This document shows positions 8,695 to 17,451 of a stretch of DNA of 64,000 bases, piece by piece. The position numbers and the translations under genes are program-made. The first letter of the stretch is position 1; every line of letters starts with the position of its first letter. The stretch lies in contig NC_018708.1 in NCBI RefSeq assembly GCF_000302535.1, positions 4,588,001-4,652,000 of the forward strand, written 5' to 3'. The notes under the pieces were generated by a model that was not told the DNA's origin, searched no databases, and was given only the letters and a program-made list of their open reading frames with translations. Source of the stretch: Acidovorax sp. KKS102 (GTDB lineage Bacteria > Pseudomonadota > Gammaproteobacteria > Burkholderiales > Burkholderiaceae_C).

Positions 8695-10680
8695 TCAAGG
8701 CAGGTCCTTGTTCACCTCGGGCAGGTTCGCGTCGCGCGGGCCAATGGTGCCCAGGCGGCTCTTGAGCGACTGGGGCAGGCCGGTGAGGATGGCCGCGTAG
8801 TTGGTGGTGTTGGACAGCACCTTCTTCACGTAGTCGCGTGTCTCGGCAAAGGGCACGTTTTCGGCCCAGATGGCGGCGTCCAGCACCGGGCCGTTGCGCC
8901 AGCTGCGTGGGCGGCCAGGGCCCGCGTTGTAGGCAGCAGCGGCCATGGGCATGGAGCCTGCAAAGTCGTCCAGCGCCAGCTTGAGGTAGGCGGTGCCGAT
9001 GGTGATGTTGGTGTCGCGGTCGGTGATCTGGTCGGGCGTGAAGTTGGTAAGGCCGATCTTCTTGGCCGTCCAGCGGGCGGTGGCGGGCATCACCTGCATG
9101 AGGCCCGAGGCCCCCACATGCGAGCGGGCATCCATCACAAAGCGGCTTTCCTGGCGGATCAGGCCGTACACGTAGGCCGGGTCGATGCCGATGCCCTGCG
9201 CGCGCTCCACCACGGTGCTGCGGAACGGCATGGGGAAGCGCTGGTTCACCTCGATCACGCCCTTGGTGCGCTCGCTGGTGTTGATGCACCGGTCCCACAC
9301 CTCTCTCTGGCAGGCAAAGTCGGCAGCGGCCAGCAGTTCGCGGTCCGGCATGCCGCCGGGCTGGTGCAGGTTGGTGGTGTAGTTCCACTCCCGCACACCT
9401 TCGCTGCGCAGCCCCAGCAAAATGGCGTAGAGCGCGCGATTGAGCCCCGGGTTGGCGCGTGCAGCCGCCTTCTCTTCGGCGGTGAGGGGGGCCGGCGCAG
9501 GCGGCACGCTGATGCGCTGGCCCAGCTCCTCCAGCGCCAGCTGCTCATAGAACCCGCGCGTGCCCGCAATGCTTTCGAACAGCTGGCGCGCCTCGGCACG
9601 GTCTGCATCGCTGAGCTTGCCGGCCAGCAGCGCACGCGCCTTCCAGTACACCCAGGTGCTGTCCTGGCGGCCTTCAGGGCCCATGGCGTCCACGGCCTTG
9701 GCCACGGCCTTCCACTGGCCGGCGCGCAGTGCGGCACGCACCTTCCAGCCCAGCAGATCGTCGTTGAGGTCGCTGTCCTTGGTGACGTTGGCAAAGTAGC
9801 CCACAGCATCGCTGGACAGCTTTTGCGCAGCCGCCTTGCCGATCACGCCCCAGGTCCAGTTGCGCTCCTCAGGCGAGAGGTGAACGCTCCATTTGCTGTC
9901 GAGCTGGCGGGCAGCGCCATCCGGGTCGCTGCCCGCGAGCTTGATCAGTGCCAGCACGATCAGCTCCTGGCGCACCTTGCCCCGCGCCGTGGCCCGGCCG
10001 AGCAGGTATTTGCTGGGCGTGTCGAGCGCTTCCTTGAGCTGGGGCAGCGCATCGGGCGCCACGATTTCGACGGCATTGCGCACCACACGGGGCCGGTTGG
10101 CGTCCACACCCAGCCGCGCCTTGCGCCAGATGTCCAGCGCAGAGAGCTTCTTGGCGGTGTACAGCTCGCCCGCCGCATGGTTGCAGCCGTCGTCAGCGTC
10201 GCGGATGGCGTACCAGTTGCTGCGCACATCGTCCGCTACCGTGGCGGGTGCCGTGCCCTTGATGTGGTCGATGAGCAGCGCGTAGCAGCGCACCTCGCGG
10301 TCGTCCGACATGCGGTAGCTGGGGTGCTGCTCGGCAAACTGGCTCCAGTCGCGCCGCTGACCCAGCAGCAGCAGCCAGTCGTTGCGCAGGCGGTCTTCCT
10401 GGTAGGTGCCGGCGTAGCGCTGCATGAAGGACTGGATCTCCTGCGGCGACGCCTCGCCCAGGCGCACCCGCAGCTCCCAGTAGGCCGCCCAGGGTTCCAG
10501 CGCATGGCCGCGCGCAGCGGGCAGCAACTGCGCGAGTTTGTTGCGGTCGCCCTTGCGGAACGCCTGCTGCATCTCCAGCAGGGTATCGTCACCACGGTTT
10601 TGCGCCATGACAAGCGGCGCGGTGGCGGCCAGCAGGGTGGCGGCCACAAGGGGTGTCAGAATCGCTCTGAGAAATTGCAT
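8695..10680 (-). CDS. slt: Soluble lytic murein transglycosylase
   Basis: The protein cleaves the MurNAc-GlcNAc bond of peptidoglycan in the periplasm, forming 1,6-anhydro ends. It is 661 residues long, as in the Slt70 class. A signal peptide (MQFLRAILTPLVAATLLA...VMAQ) is followed by a long superhelical region. The C-terminal SLT domain has the catalytic glutamate in GLIRQESRF, then GASGLMQVMPATA and AAAYNAGPGR. The ATG at 10680 gives the signal peptide; an upstream in-frame start would overlap the divergent gene. It is head-to-head with the 5-formyl-THF cyclo-ligase gene, only 14 bp away. Confidence 0.93.
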   Translation of the reverse strand: MQFLRAILTPLVAATLLAATAPLVMAQNRGDDTLLEMQQAFRKGDRNKLAQLLPAARGHALEPWAAYWELRVRLGEASPQEIQSFMQRYAGTYQEDRLRNDWLLLLGQRRDWSQFAEQHPSYRMSDDREVRCYALLIDHIKGTAPATVADDVRSNWYAIRDADDGCNHAAGELYTAKKLSALDIWRKARLGVDANRPRVVRNAVEIVAPDALPQLKEALDTPSKYLLGRATARGKVRQELIVLALIKLAGSDPDGAARQLDSKWSVHLSPEERNWTWGVIGKAAAQKLSSDAVGYFANVTKDSDLNDDLLGWKVRAALRAGQWKAVAKAVDAMGPEGRQDSTWVYWKARALLAGKLSDADRAEARQLFESIAGTRGFYEQLALEELGQRISVPPAPAPLTAEEKAAARANPGLNRALYAILLGLRSEGVREWNYTTNLHQPGGMPDRELLAAADFACQREVWDRCINTSERTKGVIEVNQRFPMPFRSTVVERAQGIGIDPAYVYGLIRQESRFVMDARSHVGASGLMQVMPATARWTAKKIGLTNFTPDQITDRDTNITIGTAYLKLALDDFAGSMPMAAAAYNAGPGRPRSWRNGPVLDAAIWAENVPFAETRDYVKKVLSNTTNYAAILTGLPQSLKSRLGTIGPRDANLPEVNKDLP

Positions 10681-10694
10681 GGGGGAATTATCTG

Positions 10695-11267
10695 ATGGAC
10701 AAAGCAGCCCTTCGGCGCACATTGATAGAAGAACGCCTCAACCTGCCCGACCGCCTACAGCGGGCCGACCTGTTACAGCAGGTGATGCGCATCTGGCTGG
10801 TGAACCGGCCGGACACGGTGATCGGCGCCTACTGGCCCATCAAGGGCGAGTTCGACCCCCTGCCCGCCCTGCACCGCTGGAAGGAAGACGGCGAGCTGCT
10901 GGACGAGCCCCTGCGCCGCCGCATCGGCCTGCCGGTGGTCAACAAGCAGCACAAGACCCTCACCTTCCACGCCTGGTACCCCGGCTGCCCCATGGAAGAA
11001 GACGCTTACGGCATCCCCAAGCCCAAGGACACCGAAGTCATCGTGCCCACGCTGCTGTTTGTGCCCTGTGTGGGCTACGCCGCCGGCGGCTACCGGCTGG
11101 GCTACGGCGGCGGCTTTTACGACCGCACGCTGGCCACGCTGCAGCCCAAGCCCTTCACGGTGGGCCTGGGCTTTACCCATGGCTACCTGGACGAGTTCGA
11201 GCCCGAGGAGTTCGACCTGCCACTCGATGCCATCCTGAACGACAACGGCGTGGTCTGGCCGGTCTGA
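10695..11267 (+). CDS. 5-formyltetrahydrofolate cyclo-ligase
   Basis: This enzyme converts 5-formyl-THF to 5,10-methenyl-THF with ATP and clears a folate that inhibits one-carbon enzymes. The 190-residue length fits the family. Recognisable features are the N-terminal basic RRTLIEERLNL, the IGAYWPIKGEFDP stretch, and the glycine-rich signature GYGGGFYDRTLA near residue 136. The ATG at 10695 is close to the divergent slt start, so the two promoters must lie inside the opposite genes' 5' ends. The gene is the ygfA/fau family; no ssrS RNA was recognised next to it. Confidence 0.92.
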   Translation: MDKAALRRTLIEERLNLPDRLQRADLLQQVMRIWLVNRPDTVIGAYWPIKGEFDPLPALHRWKEDGELLDEPLRRRIGLPVVNKQHKTLTFHAWYPGCPMEEDAYGIPKPKDTEVIVPTLLFVPCVGYAAGGYRLGYGGGFYDRTLATLQPKPFTVGLGFTHGYLDEFEPEEFDLPLDAILNDNGVVWPV

Positions 11268-11437
11268 CCCTTCGGAGCCTGTGGGCGACCGCGCAGCAGG
11301 CCGCCTACGGGCACTTGCAGGGCGGCACCAAGGCCTATGATGCCTGCCGCGCATCAGTCGGGCCGGTTTTTCGCATCGCTGGCGCGCGCCGCAGCGGCTA
11401 GCATGGCGGGCTGACCTCTTCATTTCAGGTGCCCACC

Positions 11438-12130
11438 ATGCTCAAGCTCTACATCGGCAACAAGAACTACTCGTCCTGGTCCATGCGCCCCTGGGTGCTG
11501 CTCAAGCAGGCGGGCATCGTCTTTGAAGAAGTGCGCGTGCGCTTTGACAGCTTTGACGCGCAATCCGAGTTCAAGCGCACCATCGGCGCCGTGAGCCCGA
11601 CTGCCAAGGTGCCCGTGCTGGTCGATGGCGACCTGGTGGTGTGGGACACACTGGCGATTGCCGAATACGTGGCCGAAACCCATCCCGACAAAAAGCTCTG
11701 GCCCACCGACGCCAAGGCCCGCGCACGCGCCCGCAGCGTCTGCGCCGAGATGCACAGCGGCTTCACCGCCCTGCGCAGCCACTGCCCCATGAACATCGAG
11801 GCCGACCTTAGCAACGCCGGCGCCCTGATCTGGCGCGACAAGCCGGGCGTGCGCGCCGACGTGCAGCGCCTGGTGGAGATGTGGAGTGCGTTGCTGCAGG
11901 AGCACGGCGGCCCCCTGCTGTTTGGCGACTTCACCGTGGCCGATGCCTACTTCGCCCCCGTGTGCATGCGGCTGCACACCTACGCCCTGCCCATGCCTGC
12001 GCCCATCCAGGCCTATGTGGACCGCGTGCGCGCCCTGCCCGGCGTCAAAGCCTGGATCGACGAGGCGCTGGCCGAGAAGGACTTTCTGGACTTCGAAGAA
12101 CCGTACCGCCTGCGCCATACCGAAGGCTGA
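11438..12130 (+). CDS. Glutathione S-transferase family protein
   Basis: A 230-residue cytosolic GST. The N-terminal thioredoxin-like domain starts LKLYIGNKNYSSWSMRPWV, with the serine pair that normally activates glutathione, and has PTAKVPVLVDGD (cis-Pro) and the DTLAIAEYVAE binding motif. The helical C-terminal domain follows from about residue 85. SSWSMRPW proteins form a bacterial subgroup related to zeta/YfcF-like enzymes. The substrate is unknown. The ATG at 11438 is chosen; a GTG three codons earlier is possible. It is followed after 5 bases by the NIPSNAP gene, probably the same transcript. Confidence 0.88.
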   Translation: MLKLYIGNKNYSSWSMRPWVLLKQAGIVFEEVRVRFDSFDAQSEFKRTIGAVSPTAKVPVLVDGDLVVWDTLAIAEYVAETHPDKKLWPTDAKARARARSVCAEMHSGFTALRSHCPMNIEADLSNAGALIWRDKPGVRADVQRLVEMWSALLQEHGGPLLFGDFTVADAYFAPVCMRLHTYALPMPAPIQAYVDRVRALPGVKAWIDEALAEKDFLDFEEPYRLRHTEG

Positions 12131-12135
12131 GCCCC

Positions 12136-12444
12136 ATGGCCGTCACCATCTACCTGCGCTATGTGCTCAACACCAGCAAGCTGAAAGAGTTTGAACACTA
12201 CGGAAAACTGTGGATTCCGCTGGTCGAGAAGTTCGGCGGCCAGCACCACGGATACTTCATGCCCAGCGAGGGCGCCAACAACATTGCGCTGGCGCTGTTC
12301 ACGTTCGATAGCCTTGCAGCCTACGAGCGCTACCGCGAGGCGTCGATGCAGGATGCGGACTGCCAGGCGGCTTTCCGCTACGCCGAAGAGACGGGCTGCA
12401 TCGTGAGCTATGAGCGGAGCTTCTTCAGGCCTGTATTCGCCTGA
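12136..12444 (+). CDS. NIPSNAP-family protein
   Basis: A 102-residue single-domain protein with the ferredoxin-like NIPSNAP pattern: TIYLRYVLNTSKLKEFEHYG, then HHGYFMPSEGANNIALALF, then AYERYREASMQD. The molecular role of the family in bacteria is not established. It begins at the ATG at 12136, five bases after the GST stop, suggesting an operon. Confidence 0.8.
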   Translation: MAVTIYLRYVLNTSKLKEFEHYGKLWIPLVEKFGGQHHGYFMPSEGANNIALALFTFDSLAAYERYREASMQDADCQAAFRYAEETGCIVSYERSFFRPVFA

Positions 12445-12468
12445 GTGAAGCCGCGCACAGGCGGTCCT

Positions 12469-12924
12469 TTAACGGAACTGCTTGCGCAAAAACGCTTTGT
12501 GCCGCGCGATGTGGGCCAGCTGGGCGGGGGCGATGGTGCCGCCCAGGTCTTCGTCCTCGGTATTGAGCACCTGGTTGGCATAGGCCAGCGCACGGGCCAC
12601 CACCGCCTCTTCGCTCACGCCCTGCGTGGCCGCCAGATCCATGGCCACGCGGCGCATGGCGCGCTGCGACAGCATCCACATGGCACCGAATGAATCCCAG
12701 GCGGCCGCCATCTCCTTGAACTTGTCGTGTTCGGCCAGGATGTCGTTGAGCGGCTTGGCCAGGATCTCCTGCAAGCCCTCCACCTGGGCCTTCAGGGCCT
12801 CGAACTGCGCTTCGCGCTGCAGGGCCTCTGCGGCCGCGTTGGCGGCGGCGTCAGAAGCCTGGGGCACGGGCACGCTGCCGTCGGGGTTGAGCTGGGCAAT
12901 GGTGAGATCAGACGATAGGGACAT
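12469..12924 (-). CDS. Conserved hypothetical protein
   Basis: A 151-residue soluble protein without a recognised domain. It starts MSLSSDLTIAQLNPDGSVP, then has an Ala/Glu-rich, probably coiled-coil helix (residues about 27-70), and a C-terminal helical part (RRVAMDLAATQGVSEEAVVA). No signal peptide, membrane segment or metal motif is seen. The ATG at 12924 is used because further upstream the frame runs into cca. It is divergent from cca with about 40 bp between the starts. Codon use matches its neighbours, so I regard it as real. Confidence 0.7.
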   Translation of the reverse strand: MSLSSDLTIAQLNPDGSVPVPQASDAAANAAAEALQREAQFEALKAQVEGLQEILAKPLNDILAEHDKFKEMAAAWDSFGAMWMLSQRAMRRVAMDLAATQGVSEEAVVARALAYANQVLNTEDEDLGGTIAPAQLAHIARHKAFLRKQFR

Positions 12925-12963
12925 GGTGGCGGGACTATACGACCCTCGTCCTAAACTACACCG

Positions 12964-14223
12964 ATGCAAATCTACATGGTGGGCGGCGCGGTCCGCGACA
13001 AGCTGCTGGGCCGGCCGGTGAATGACCACGACTGGGTGGTGGTGGGCGCCACGCCCGAACAGATGCTGGCGCAAGGCTACCTGCCCGTGGGGCGCGACTT
13101 CCCCGTCTTTTTGCACCCCGAAACACGCGAGGAATACGCGCTGGCCCGCACCGAGCGCAAGAGCGGGCGCGGCTACCGGGGCTTTGTGGTGCAGAGCTCG
13201 CCCGATGTGACGCTGGAGGAAGACCTCTCGCGCCGCGACCTTACTATCAATTCAATAGCATCCAGCACAGATGAATCCGGCGCCACCCGTCTTTTTGACC
13301 CCTACCACGGCGAAAAAGACCTCCGTGCGCGCGTGCTGCGCCATGTGACCGATGCCTTCCGCGAAGACCCGGTACGCATCCTGCGCGTGGCGCGGTTTGC
13401 GGCGCGCTTCACCGACTTCACGGTGGCGCCCGAGACGATGCAGCTGATGCGCGAGATGGTCGCGCATGGCGAGGTGGACCACCTGGTGGCAGAGCGCGTG
13501 TGGCAAGAGCTGGCGCGCGGGCTGATGGAAGAAAAGCCGTCCCGCATGTTCGAGGTGCTGCGCGAATGTGGCGCACTGCAGGTGCTGCTGCCCGAGGTGG
13601 CGCGCCTGTGGGGCGTGCCCCAGCGGGCCGACTACCACCCCGAGGTGGACACCGGCGTGCACCTGATGATGGTGCTGGACATGGCCGCGCGGCTCTCGGC
13701 GCCGCTCACCGTGCGCTTTGCCTGTCTGGCGCACGACCTGGGCAAGGGAACCACGCCCGCCGATGTGCTGCCGCGCCACATCGACCACGAAACCCGCAGC
13801 GCCGAGCTGCTGAAAGACGTGGCCGAGCGCCTGCGCGTGCCGGTGGACTGCCGCGAGACCGCCGATGTGGTGGCGCGCGAACACGGCCACATCCACCGCA
13901 GCCAGGACCTGTCTGCAGCCGCGCTGGTGCGCCTGCTGGAGCGCTGCGACGCCATCCGCAAGCCCGAGCGGTTTGCCGAGATCCTGCTGGCCTGCGAATG
14001 CGATGCGCGCGGGCGGCTGGGGTTTGAAGAGTCTGCCTACCCGCAGCGCCCCCGCCTGCTGGCCGTGCTGGCCGCCGTCCAGTCGGTCATCACGCGCGAG
14101 ATTGCTGCGCAGGCCGCCGCCCGGGGCCAGAGCGGCCCGCAGGTGGGTGCGCTGATCCACCAGGCACGGGTCGAAGCCGTGGCACAGTGGCTGCAAACCC
14201 AGGCGCACGGCGCAACCAACTGA
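12964..14223 (+). CDS. cca: Multifunctional CCA tRNA nucleotidyltransferase
   Basis: The enzyme adds and repairs the 3' CCA of tRNAs. The 419-residue chain has the N-terminal nucleotidyltransferase motif MVGGAVRDKLLG (5-16), the LSRRDLTINSIA metal-site strand, and the REDPVRILRVARF primer-binding motif. A C-terminal HD domain (HDLGKG, about 258-263, and HETRSAELL) is the phosphohydrolase part of the long bacterial class. The stretch encoding INSIASSTDESGATRLF is slightly long and AT-richer, and contains CTATCAATTCAATAGC, which may be a worn repeat copy. Confidence 0.95.
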   Translation: MQIYMVGGAVRDKLLGRPVNDHDWVVVGATPEQMLAQGYLPVGRDFPVFLHPETREEYALARTERKSGRGYRGFVVQSSPDVTLEEDLSRRDLTINSIASSTDESGATRLFDPYHGEKDLRARVLRHVTDAFREDPVRILRVARFAARFTDFTVAPETMQLMREMVAHGEVDHLVAERVWQELARGLMEEKPSRMFEVLRECGALQVLLPEVARLWGVPQRADYHPEVDTGVHLMMVLDMAARLSAPLTVRFACLAHDLGKGTTPADVLPRHIDHETRSAELLKDVAERLRVPVDCRETADVVAREHGHIHRSQDLSAAALVRLLERCDAIRKPERFAEILLACECDARGRLGFEESAYPQRPRLLAVLAAVQSVITREIAAQAAARGQSGPQVGALIHQARVEAVAQWLQTQAHGATN

Positions 14224-14330
14224 CCCGGTGCGCTGCGTCGCAAAGATCGGTCCAACCCTCCCTACAATCCGCGTCCGCTCGCGCCCTGGGAAGGGTGCGC
14301 CTTTTGGCTATCTTGCGATCACGACGCCCC

Positions 14331-14789
14331 ATGACCTCTATGCACATCCGCCCCGCCACCACGGCCGACGCCGACACCATCGCGCCGCTGTTTGACGCCT
14401 ACCGGCAGTTCTACGAGCAGGCGCCGGACCTGGCCGGAGCGCGGGCCTTCATCGCTGAGCGGTTGGAGCGGGAAGAGTCCGTGATCCTTCTGGCGTTGGA
14501 TGGGACGCAGACGGCCGTGGGCTTTTGCCAGCTCTACCCCACGTTCTGCTCGGTAGAGGCCGCGCCCATCTACACGCTGTACGACCTGTTCGTGGCGCCG
14601 TCCGCACGCAAGACAGGCGCCGGTCGCAGCTTGCTGCTGGCAGCAGAAGCCACCGCCCGCGCGCACGGCAAGGTGCGCATGGACCTGACCACGGCCCACA
14701 CCAACACCACGGCGCAAAAACTTTACGAGTCGCTGGGCTGGACGCTGGACACGGTGTTTCGCGCCTATAACAAACGCATCAGTCCTTGA
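14331..14789 (+). CDS. GNAT-family N-acetyltransferase
   Basis: A 152-residue GNAT enzyme transferring an acetyl group from acetyl-CoA to an unknown amine. The fold is seen in MHIRPATTADADTIAPLFDA, YTLYDLFVAPSARKTGAGRS (the R-x-x-G-x-G/A acetyl-CoA loop, about 95-103) and TAHTNTTAQKLYESLGW at the C-terminus. The start is the ATG at 14331; a second ATG three codons later is equally possible. It converges with nrsF. Confidence 0.87.
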   Translation: MTSMHIRPATTADADTIAPLFDAYRQFYEQAPDLAGARAFIAERLEREESVILLALDGTQTAVGFCQLYPTFCSVEAAPIYTLYDLFVAPSARKTGAGRSLLLAAEATARAHGKVRMDLTTAHTNTTAQKLYESLGWTLDTVFRAYNKRISP

Positions 14790-14820
14790 ACCGCCGTGCC
14801 CCTGGCGATGCCAGTCGCTC

Positions 14821-15462
14821 CTACCAGCGCAGCAAGCGTGGCCCCAGGATTGCCCCCAGCACGGTCGGAATGGCCATGCCCACCACGTACCACACGGCCA
14901 AAAACGGGGTGGCCATCTCGGGGCAATGCAAGGCGTACACCAGCGCCCCCAGCGCACCTGCCAGTAAGCCAGCGCCCGCACCGGCCCACGCCAGTCGCGT
15001 AGGGGCGGCGCCCTTCAGCGCCCAGAAGCCCGCAACAAACGCCGGCACGGACAGTGCTGCGATATTGAACGGGCAAGTCCGCCAGGTGCTGCCCAGAATC
15101 AGCGGCATACGCTCGGCCGCAGGCACCTGCCACAGAGCCCCCAGCGCCATGGCCCACAGCAGCAACGGCGGCACCGCCAGCCACAGCAGCGCATGACCCA
15201 GCGGCATGCCCGGGCGGGCCATGCGGCGCAGTAGTGCCAGGCCGGCGGCAGCCAGCGCAGCGGCAAACATCAGCTTGCCCCAAAACATGGGCAGCGCCAT
15301 GGTCGCCAACAGATCAGGCCGCAGACCGAACAGCGCCAGCATCAGCCCCCCGGCGCCGGCAATGCCCACAGCGCTGGCCACAGCAAACCGTTGCTCGATG
15401 GCGGTGCGCCGCACAGGCCGCTCGTCCGCCGCCAGCAGGTGGATCAATTCATCGGTTTTCAT
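14821..15462 (-). CDS. nrsF: Anti-sigma factor NrsF (DUF1109), metal-sensing
   Basis: A 213-residue inner-membrane protein with a short cytoplasmic N-terminus (MKTDELIHLLAADERPVRR) and six hydrophobic segments. This is the DUF1109/NrsF layout. In Caulobacter this family holds sigma factor SigF at the membrane and releases it under heavy-metal stress. The only two cysteines, Cys130 (WRTCPFN) and Cys180 (ALHCPEM), match the two that family work links to metal response. The gene lies directly after sigF, one base past its stop. Function is by family and context; the sensed metal is not known. Confidence 0.88.
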   Translation of the reverse strand: MKTDELIHLLAADERPVRRTAIEQRFAVASAVGIAGAGGLMLALFGLRPDLLATMALPMFWGKLMFAAALAAAGLALLRRMARPGMPLGHALLWLAVPPLLLWAMALGALWQVPAAERMPLILGSTWRTCPFNIAALSVPAFVAGFWALKGAAPTRLAWAGAGAGLLAGALGALVYALHCPEMATPFLAVWYVVGMAIPTVLGAILGPRLLRW

Positions 15463-15463
15463 G

Positions 15464-16093
15464 CTATTCCTCCTGGGACTTGCGCAAACCAGGATGCGAC
15501 GACGAGCCGCTGGATGAACCCGTCGATTTGCCTGAACCCTGTTTTGCGTAAGTCATGTCTCTGATCCTGGCGGCCAGGGCCTTGAGCCCCCGGTGCACGC
15601 CGACTTTGACGGCCGACTCTGACAGCCCCGTAAGGCGCGCCGTCTCGACCACCGACAAACCTTCCAGCTTCACATACTCAATCGGCAGGCGCTGCTTGTC
15701 CGGCAGGGTCTGCAGCAACTGCCCCAGATCGCGCCGCGCCTCGGCAGCCTCGCTGTCGCTGCTGGCAAACAGCTCGTCCGCATCGTCCAGCGGGTCGTTG
15801 CGAGCCTCCTTGGAGGCATGCGAGCGCAGCCAGTCGATGAGCTTGTAGCGCGCAATCGCATGCGCCCAGGCCGTCACCGGCATCTCGGGCCGGTACGTGT
15901 GGCGCTGGTTGTGCACGGCCAGCAGCGTCTCCTGCACCAAGTCTTCCACCTCATCGGGCCGCTGCGCAAGGCGGCGGCGCAGGAAGGCCCGCAGGTGGGC
16001 GCTCAACTCCTTCAGAAAGCGCTGGTAGGCAGCTGCATCGGCATCCAGGCCCTGCATCAGCAAGCCGCGCAAGCGCTCTTCCACTATCTCCAT
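15464..16093 (-). CDS. sigF: ECF RNA polymerase sigma factor, SigF type
   Basis: A 209-residue ECF sigma factor. Region 2 runs through [20 protein letters not shown] and [19 protein letters not shown]. Region 4 ends with [20 protein letters not shown] as the helix-turn-helix. The C-terminus is an unusual Ser/Gly/Lys tail. The ATG at 16093 has GGGAGAC upstream. Its own promoter and that of the bufferin operon both carry GTAACC-N16-CGAA, the SigF consensus known from Caulobacter, so it should be autoregulated and drive the divergent operon. NrsF follows in the same transcript. Confidence 0.9.
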   Translation of the reverse strand: MEIVEERLRGLLMQGLDADAAAYQRFLKELSAHLRAFLRRRLAQRPDEVEDLVQETLLAVHNQRHTYRPEMPVTAWAHAIARYKLIDWLRSHASKEARNDPLDDADELFASSDSEAAEARRDLGQLLQTLPDKQRLPIEYVKLEGLSVVETARLTGLSESAVKVGVHRGLKALAARIRDMTYAKQGSGKSTGSSSGSSSHPGLRKSQEE

Positions 16094-16112
16094 GGTGTCT
16101 CCCTGAAGGCAA

Positions 16113-16138
16113 TTCGGATGCCGGGACGAATGGGTTAC
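16113..16138 (-). promoter_or_regulatory. SigF-type promoter of sigF-nrsF
   Basis: On the minus strand GTAACC (16138-16133) is followed after exactly 16 bases by CGAA (16116-16113). This is 20 bases before the sigF start codon. Confidence 0.85.
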
Positions 16139-16193
16139 AGGCTGTGCAAAAAATTTTGCGGTACATGCCGCCACGATTTTTTTTCGCAGCGCT

Positions 16194-16219
16194 GTAACCC
16201 GCTGGCTGCACAGCGCGAA
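16194..16219 (+). promoter_or_regulatory. SigF-type promoter of the bufferin operon
   Basis: GTAACC (16194-16199) is followed after exactly 16 bases by CGAA (16216-16219), the mirror of the promoter in front of sigF. It lies 87 bases before the precursor gene start. Confidence 0.85.
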
Positions 16220-16306
16220 TTACAACGCAGATCGGGCCACGCAAAACAACCGCTGTGCTGTCACCCGGTCGGATTCAACCTTTATCAACCCTTGGAGAAC
16301 CGCACC

Positions 16307-16600
16307 ATGACCACCCGCACCCTCAGCCTCGGCGCCCTCGCCCTTGTGGCCCTGACCTCTGGCGCCGCCATGGCCCAAACCAGCGCCGCCCCCATGGACG
16401 GCGCCAAGCCTGCCATGGAGAAGTGCTACGGCGTCTCGATGGCCGGCAAGAACGACTGCGCCGCAGGCCCCGGCACCACCTGCGCAGGCACGTCCAAGAT
16501 GGACTACCAGGGCAACGCCTGGAAGTTTGTGCCCGCAGGCACCTGCACCACGATCAAGACGCCCAAGGGCATGGGCATGCTGACGCCCATGAAGAGCTGA
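16307..16600 (+). CDS. bufA: Bufferin precursor peptide (DUF2282)
   Basis: A 97-residue exported precursor of the bufferin / GigP class of RiPP metallophores. Residues 1-24 form a Sec signal ([15 protein letters not shown]). The mature part has four cysteines at 40, 51, 59 and 80 in the family pattern [27 protein letters not shown] and VPAGTC. In studied members some cysteines are turned into thiooxazole-type rings by the DUF692 enzyme, and the product binds copper in the periplasm. GGAG lies 10 bases before the ATG at 16307. The gene leads an operon with the modifying enzyme, its partner and a DoxX protein, under a SigF-type promoter. Confidence 0.9.
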   Translation: MTTRTLSLGALALVALTSGAAMAQTSAAPMDGAKPAMEKCYGVSMAGKNDCAAGPGTTCAGTSKMDYQGNAWKFVPAGTCTTIKTPKGMGMLTPMKS

Positions 16601-16602
16601 CC

Positions 16603-17451
16603 ATGGCACCCGCTCTCACCGCCGGCCTGGGCCTCAAGCCCCAGCACTACGACGAGGCGCTGCGGTGCACCGCCCCCGGCCTGTGGTGGGAGGTGCACCC
16701 CGAGAACTACCTGGCCGACGGCGGCCCGCGCCTGGCCTGGCTCGATGCCATCCGCGCGCGCCACCCGGTGGCCCTGCATGGCGTCTCGCTGTCGCTCGCA
16801 GCCGATGCGCCGCCCGACGCGGCCCATCTGGCGCGGCTGGCGGCCCTCGCAAGGCGCGTGGAACCCGCCATCATTTCAGAGCATCTGGCGTGGTCCACCT
16901 GGCGCGGGCAGTACCTGCCCGACCTGCTGCCGTTTCCGCGCACACAGGCCGCCTTGCTGCGCATCGCGGACAACATCGCCCGCACGCAAGACGTGCTGCA
17001 ACGCCCCATCGCCATCGAGAACCCCACGCACTACCTGCACATCGACGGCCACGACTGGCTGGAGACCGAGTTTTTGGCCGAGCTGGTACGACGCACCGGC
17101 TGCGCCCTGCTGCTGGACGTGAACAACGTGCACATCAGCGCCAACAACCTGGGTTTTGACGCGCAGGCCTACCTCGACGCGTTTCCCCTGCACGCCGTGG
17201 CAGAGATCCACCTGGCGGGCCACCATGCGGACCCGGTGCATGGCGATACGCTGCTCATCGACGGCCACGATGCACCCGTGGCGCCCGCCGTGTGGGCGCT
17301 GTACGCGCAGGTGATTGCACGCACTGGCCCGGTGCCCACCCTCATCGAGCGCGACGACCAGTTGCCCGCCTTCAGCGAACTGCTGGCAGAGCGCGACCAG
17401 GCCCACCACGCGCTCACTGCCATGCAGCCCGAGGAGACCACATGCAGCTGA
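16603..17451 (+). CDS. bufB: Multinuclear non-heme iron oxidase, DUF692 (bufferin maturase)
   Basis: A 282-residue TIM-barrel enzyme of the MNIO (DUF692) family, which oxidatively modifies cysteines of RiPP precursors with a cluster of iron ions. Metal-binding positions are visible in ALHGVSLSL, IISEHLAW, AIENPTHYL, LLDVNNVHIS, AEIHLAGHH and LIERDDQ. It starts two bases after the precursor stop (ATG 16603). The upstream frame extension would run through bufA and is rejected. Known counterparts are BufB in Caulobacter and GigA in Cupriavidus metallidurans. Confidence 0.92.
   Translation: MAPALTAGLGLKPQHYDEALRCTAPGLWWEVHPENYLADGGPRLAWLDAIRARHPVALHGVSLSLAADAPPDAAHLARLAALARRVEPAIISEHLAWSTWRGQYLPDLLPFPRTQAALLRIADNIARTQDVLQRPIAIENPTHYLHIDGHDWLETEFLAELVRRTGCALLLDVNNVHISANNLGFDAQAYLDAFPLHAVAEIHLAGHHADPVHGDTLLIDGHDAPVAPAVWALYAQVIARTGPVPTLIERDDQLPAFSELLAERDQAHHALTAMQPEETTCS

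Noticed and set aside
8677..10695. 672-residue open frame on the plus strand across slt
   Set aside because: It is the antisense shadow of the lytic transglycosylase gene: high-GC third positions keep the opposite frame open. The minus frame has a signal peptide and catalytic motifs.
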